The notes under the pieces are model-generated. The model had not been told where the DNA came from. It did no database searches and was given only the letters and a program-made list of their open reading frames with translations. 6,318 bases of DNA from Betaproteobacteria bacterium. GTDB lineage: Bacteria > Pseudomonadota > Gammaproteobacteria > Burkholderiales > Rhodocyclaceae. The position numbers and the translations under genes are program-made. The number at the start of each line of letters is the position of its first letter. The first letter of the stretch is position 1. The DNA lies in NCBI GenBank assembly GCA_028065725.1, contig JAPTVL010000217.1:1-6318 (forward strand), written 5' to 3'. Shown here one piece after another: positions 5,443 to 6,318 of the stretch.

Positions 5443-6318
5443 TCAGCACCCCGCCTGCGCCGTCGGCGTTCGCTGGGATGATCAGCGTCTTGACGCCGGT
5501 CACCTGCGGGTCAGTCATGTTGTTCGCCCGGGCGATGCCCGTCCAGGCCGTCGCATCGCCGTATTCCTTGGCCGCCACGCTGTAGAGATTGCCGCCGGCC
5601 ACCGTGACTGTCTGCGGGCCGCTGTTGATGGCGCCGAGATTGACGCCGACGCGGCCCAGGACGTTGCGCAGGTTGATCAGCGATGGAGCCCGCTGCATGG
5701 CATTCACCTGGCCGAGAAGCCGTGAGGTCTGCTGCGCAATCGGGTTGTTCGGCAGGATGCCGCCGATGGTCGTCACCGTCTGAATGGTGTTCCCGACCGA
5801 CGCTATCAACGTCCCGACCTGCGACTGCACGGCCGCCAGCGGCACGAGCACGGTATTGATGGTGCTCTGCGTGGCCTTGGCGAAGCTCGACACGCCGCTG
5901 ATAGCGGTATTCAGCGTCCCCATCAGCCCCGACAGCGTGGAATCGCCGACCTGACTCGTCAGCGTGTTGGCGGTCGCCATGTCGCCATTCACCAGCGAAT
6001 CCACGCTCGCCGGCGAGGTGACGCCGGCCGGTTGGCTGTAGTCGATGACCGCGGTGCAGGAGATGCGGTACGGGATCTGGTAGAACCGCTCGAAGTCGGC
6101 CTGGAACGACTCGATCAAGACCCAGTACCGCAGCTCCGACCAGGTGAGCAGCATCGGCGTGCCGGCGATCCGTTTTTGGTTCAAGGCGCGCGCCCGCGGC
6201 AGCGCCGACGGCCCGCGCAGGAGCCCGGACCACTCCAGCGGCGCATCCTGGCGCCCCATCGCATCGACCACGCGCACGCCGCCGACCAGATCGTGCGGCA
6301 CCAGCACCTGCTTGCCGC
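5435..6318 (-). CDS. Tail/baseplate protein with C-terminal LysM domain (XkdP-like), 5'-partial
   Basis: The frame is open to the right edge: a GTG codon at 6307 is possible, but in-frame codons for Gly-Lys-Gln precede it, so the true start is probably outside the window. Numbering from 6307, residues 1-90 carry a pattern I associate with XkdP-like phage proteins: an early Val-Val-Asp-Ala-Met stretch, WSGLLRGPSALPRARALN near 26-43, then ESFQADFERFYQIPYRIS at 66-83. Residues about 123-195 form an almost uncharged Ala/Ser/Thr/Gly/Val-rich segment, probably helical. Residues 234-279 form a LysM domain (GGNLYSVAAKEYGDATAWTG, then a Pro before a Leu-Ile-Ile-Pro end). LysM binds peptidoglycan or acts as a structural baseplate module, as in PBSX XkdP and T4 gp53. 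It overlaps the hub gene by 8 bases (ATGGCTGA), implying coupled translation. The family assignment is by pattern memory; the LysM call is firmer. Confidence 0.8.
   Translation of the reverse strand, partial: GKQVLVPHDLVGGVRVVDAMGRQDAPLEWSGLLRGPSALPRARALNQKRIAGTPMLLTWSELRYWVLIESFQADFERFYQIPYRISCTAVIDYSQPAGVTSPASVDSLVNGDMATANTLTSQVGDSTLSGLMGTLNTAISGVSSFAKATQSTINTVLVPLAAVQSQVGTLIASVGNTIQTVTTIGGILPNNPIAQQTSRLLGQVNAMQRAPSLINLRNVLGRVGVNLGAINSGPQTVTVAGGNLYSVAAKEYGDATAWTGIARANNMTDPQVTGVKTLIIPANADGAGGVLNG
5471..5608 (-). other. LysM domain within the upstream tail protein
   Basis: Residues 234-279 of the 5'-partial tail protein. The order is the typical one: Val-x-Gly-Gly-Asn-Leu-Tyr-Ser-Val-Ala, a helix ending Lys-Glu-Tyr-Gly-Asp, Trp-x-x-Ile-Ala-Arg-Ala-Asn-Asn, then a Leu-Ile-Ile-Pro strand. 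It sits at the very C-terminus with only about 11 residues after it. In contractile tails such domains can hold baseplate parts together or touch peptidoglycan; the sequence does not decide between these. Confidence 0.8.

Overview
The window is a compact block of seven tail genes from a contractile-tailed (myovirus-type) phage, prophage or tailocin. All genes read on the minus strand, so the biological order runs from the right edge to the left. GC content is high throughout, and the proteins look like those of Mu-like or PBSX-like prophages of high-GC Proteobacteria; a Burkholderiales-type host is my guess from protein style only. Nothing in the window (no integrase, transposase, att site, capsid or lysis gene) shows whether it is an active phage, a relic or a tailocin.

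Layout in transcription order: (1) 6318-5435, a tail/baseplate protein with a C-terminal LysM domain (XkdP-like), whose start lies beyond the right edge; (2) 5442-4288, the baseplate hub, late control D family (Mu gp44 / P2 gpD / XkdQ position); (3) 4291-3686, the membrane-piercing spike (gpV / Mu gp45); (4) 3686-3474, a 70-residue protein of unknown function; (5) 3477-3079, the baseplate wedge protein (gpW / T4 gp25 / Mu gp46); (6) 3074-1950, the baseplate J-like wedge protein (Mu gp47); (7) 1947-1357, a tail protein in the gpI / Mu gp48 position; (8) 1340 to beyond the left edge, a tail-fibre protein with a GTG start.

The first five junctions overlap or nearly touch (ATGGCTGA, ATGA, TAATG, ATGA, then a 4-base gap), and the next gap is 2 bases, so this is one translationally coupled late operon. 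The largest gap, 16 bases, lies before the fibre gene and holds the clearest Shine-Dalgarno sequence of the junctions examined. The products should assemble as hub plus spike at the tail axis, wedges (W and J) around it, the gp48-like protein as connector, and the fibre for host contact. No promoter, terminator, RNA gene, insertion sequence or CRISPR array is visible, and no stretch over 300 bases lacks a gene.

I see no evidence of a wholly new system. The points most worth checking are the unassigned small gene between spike and wedge, the Cys/His-containing tip of the spike, and the repeat module beginning at the truncated end of the fibre.
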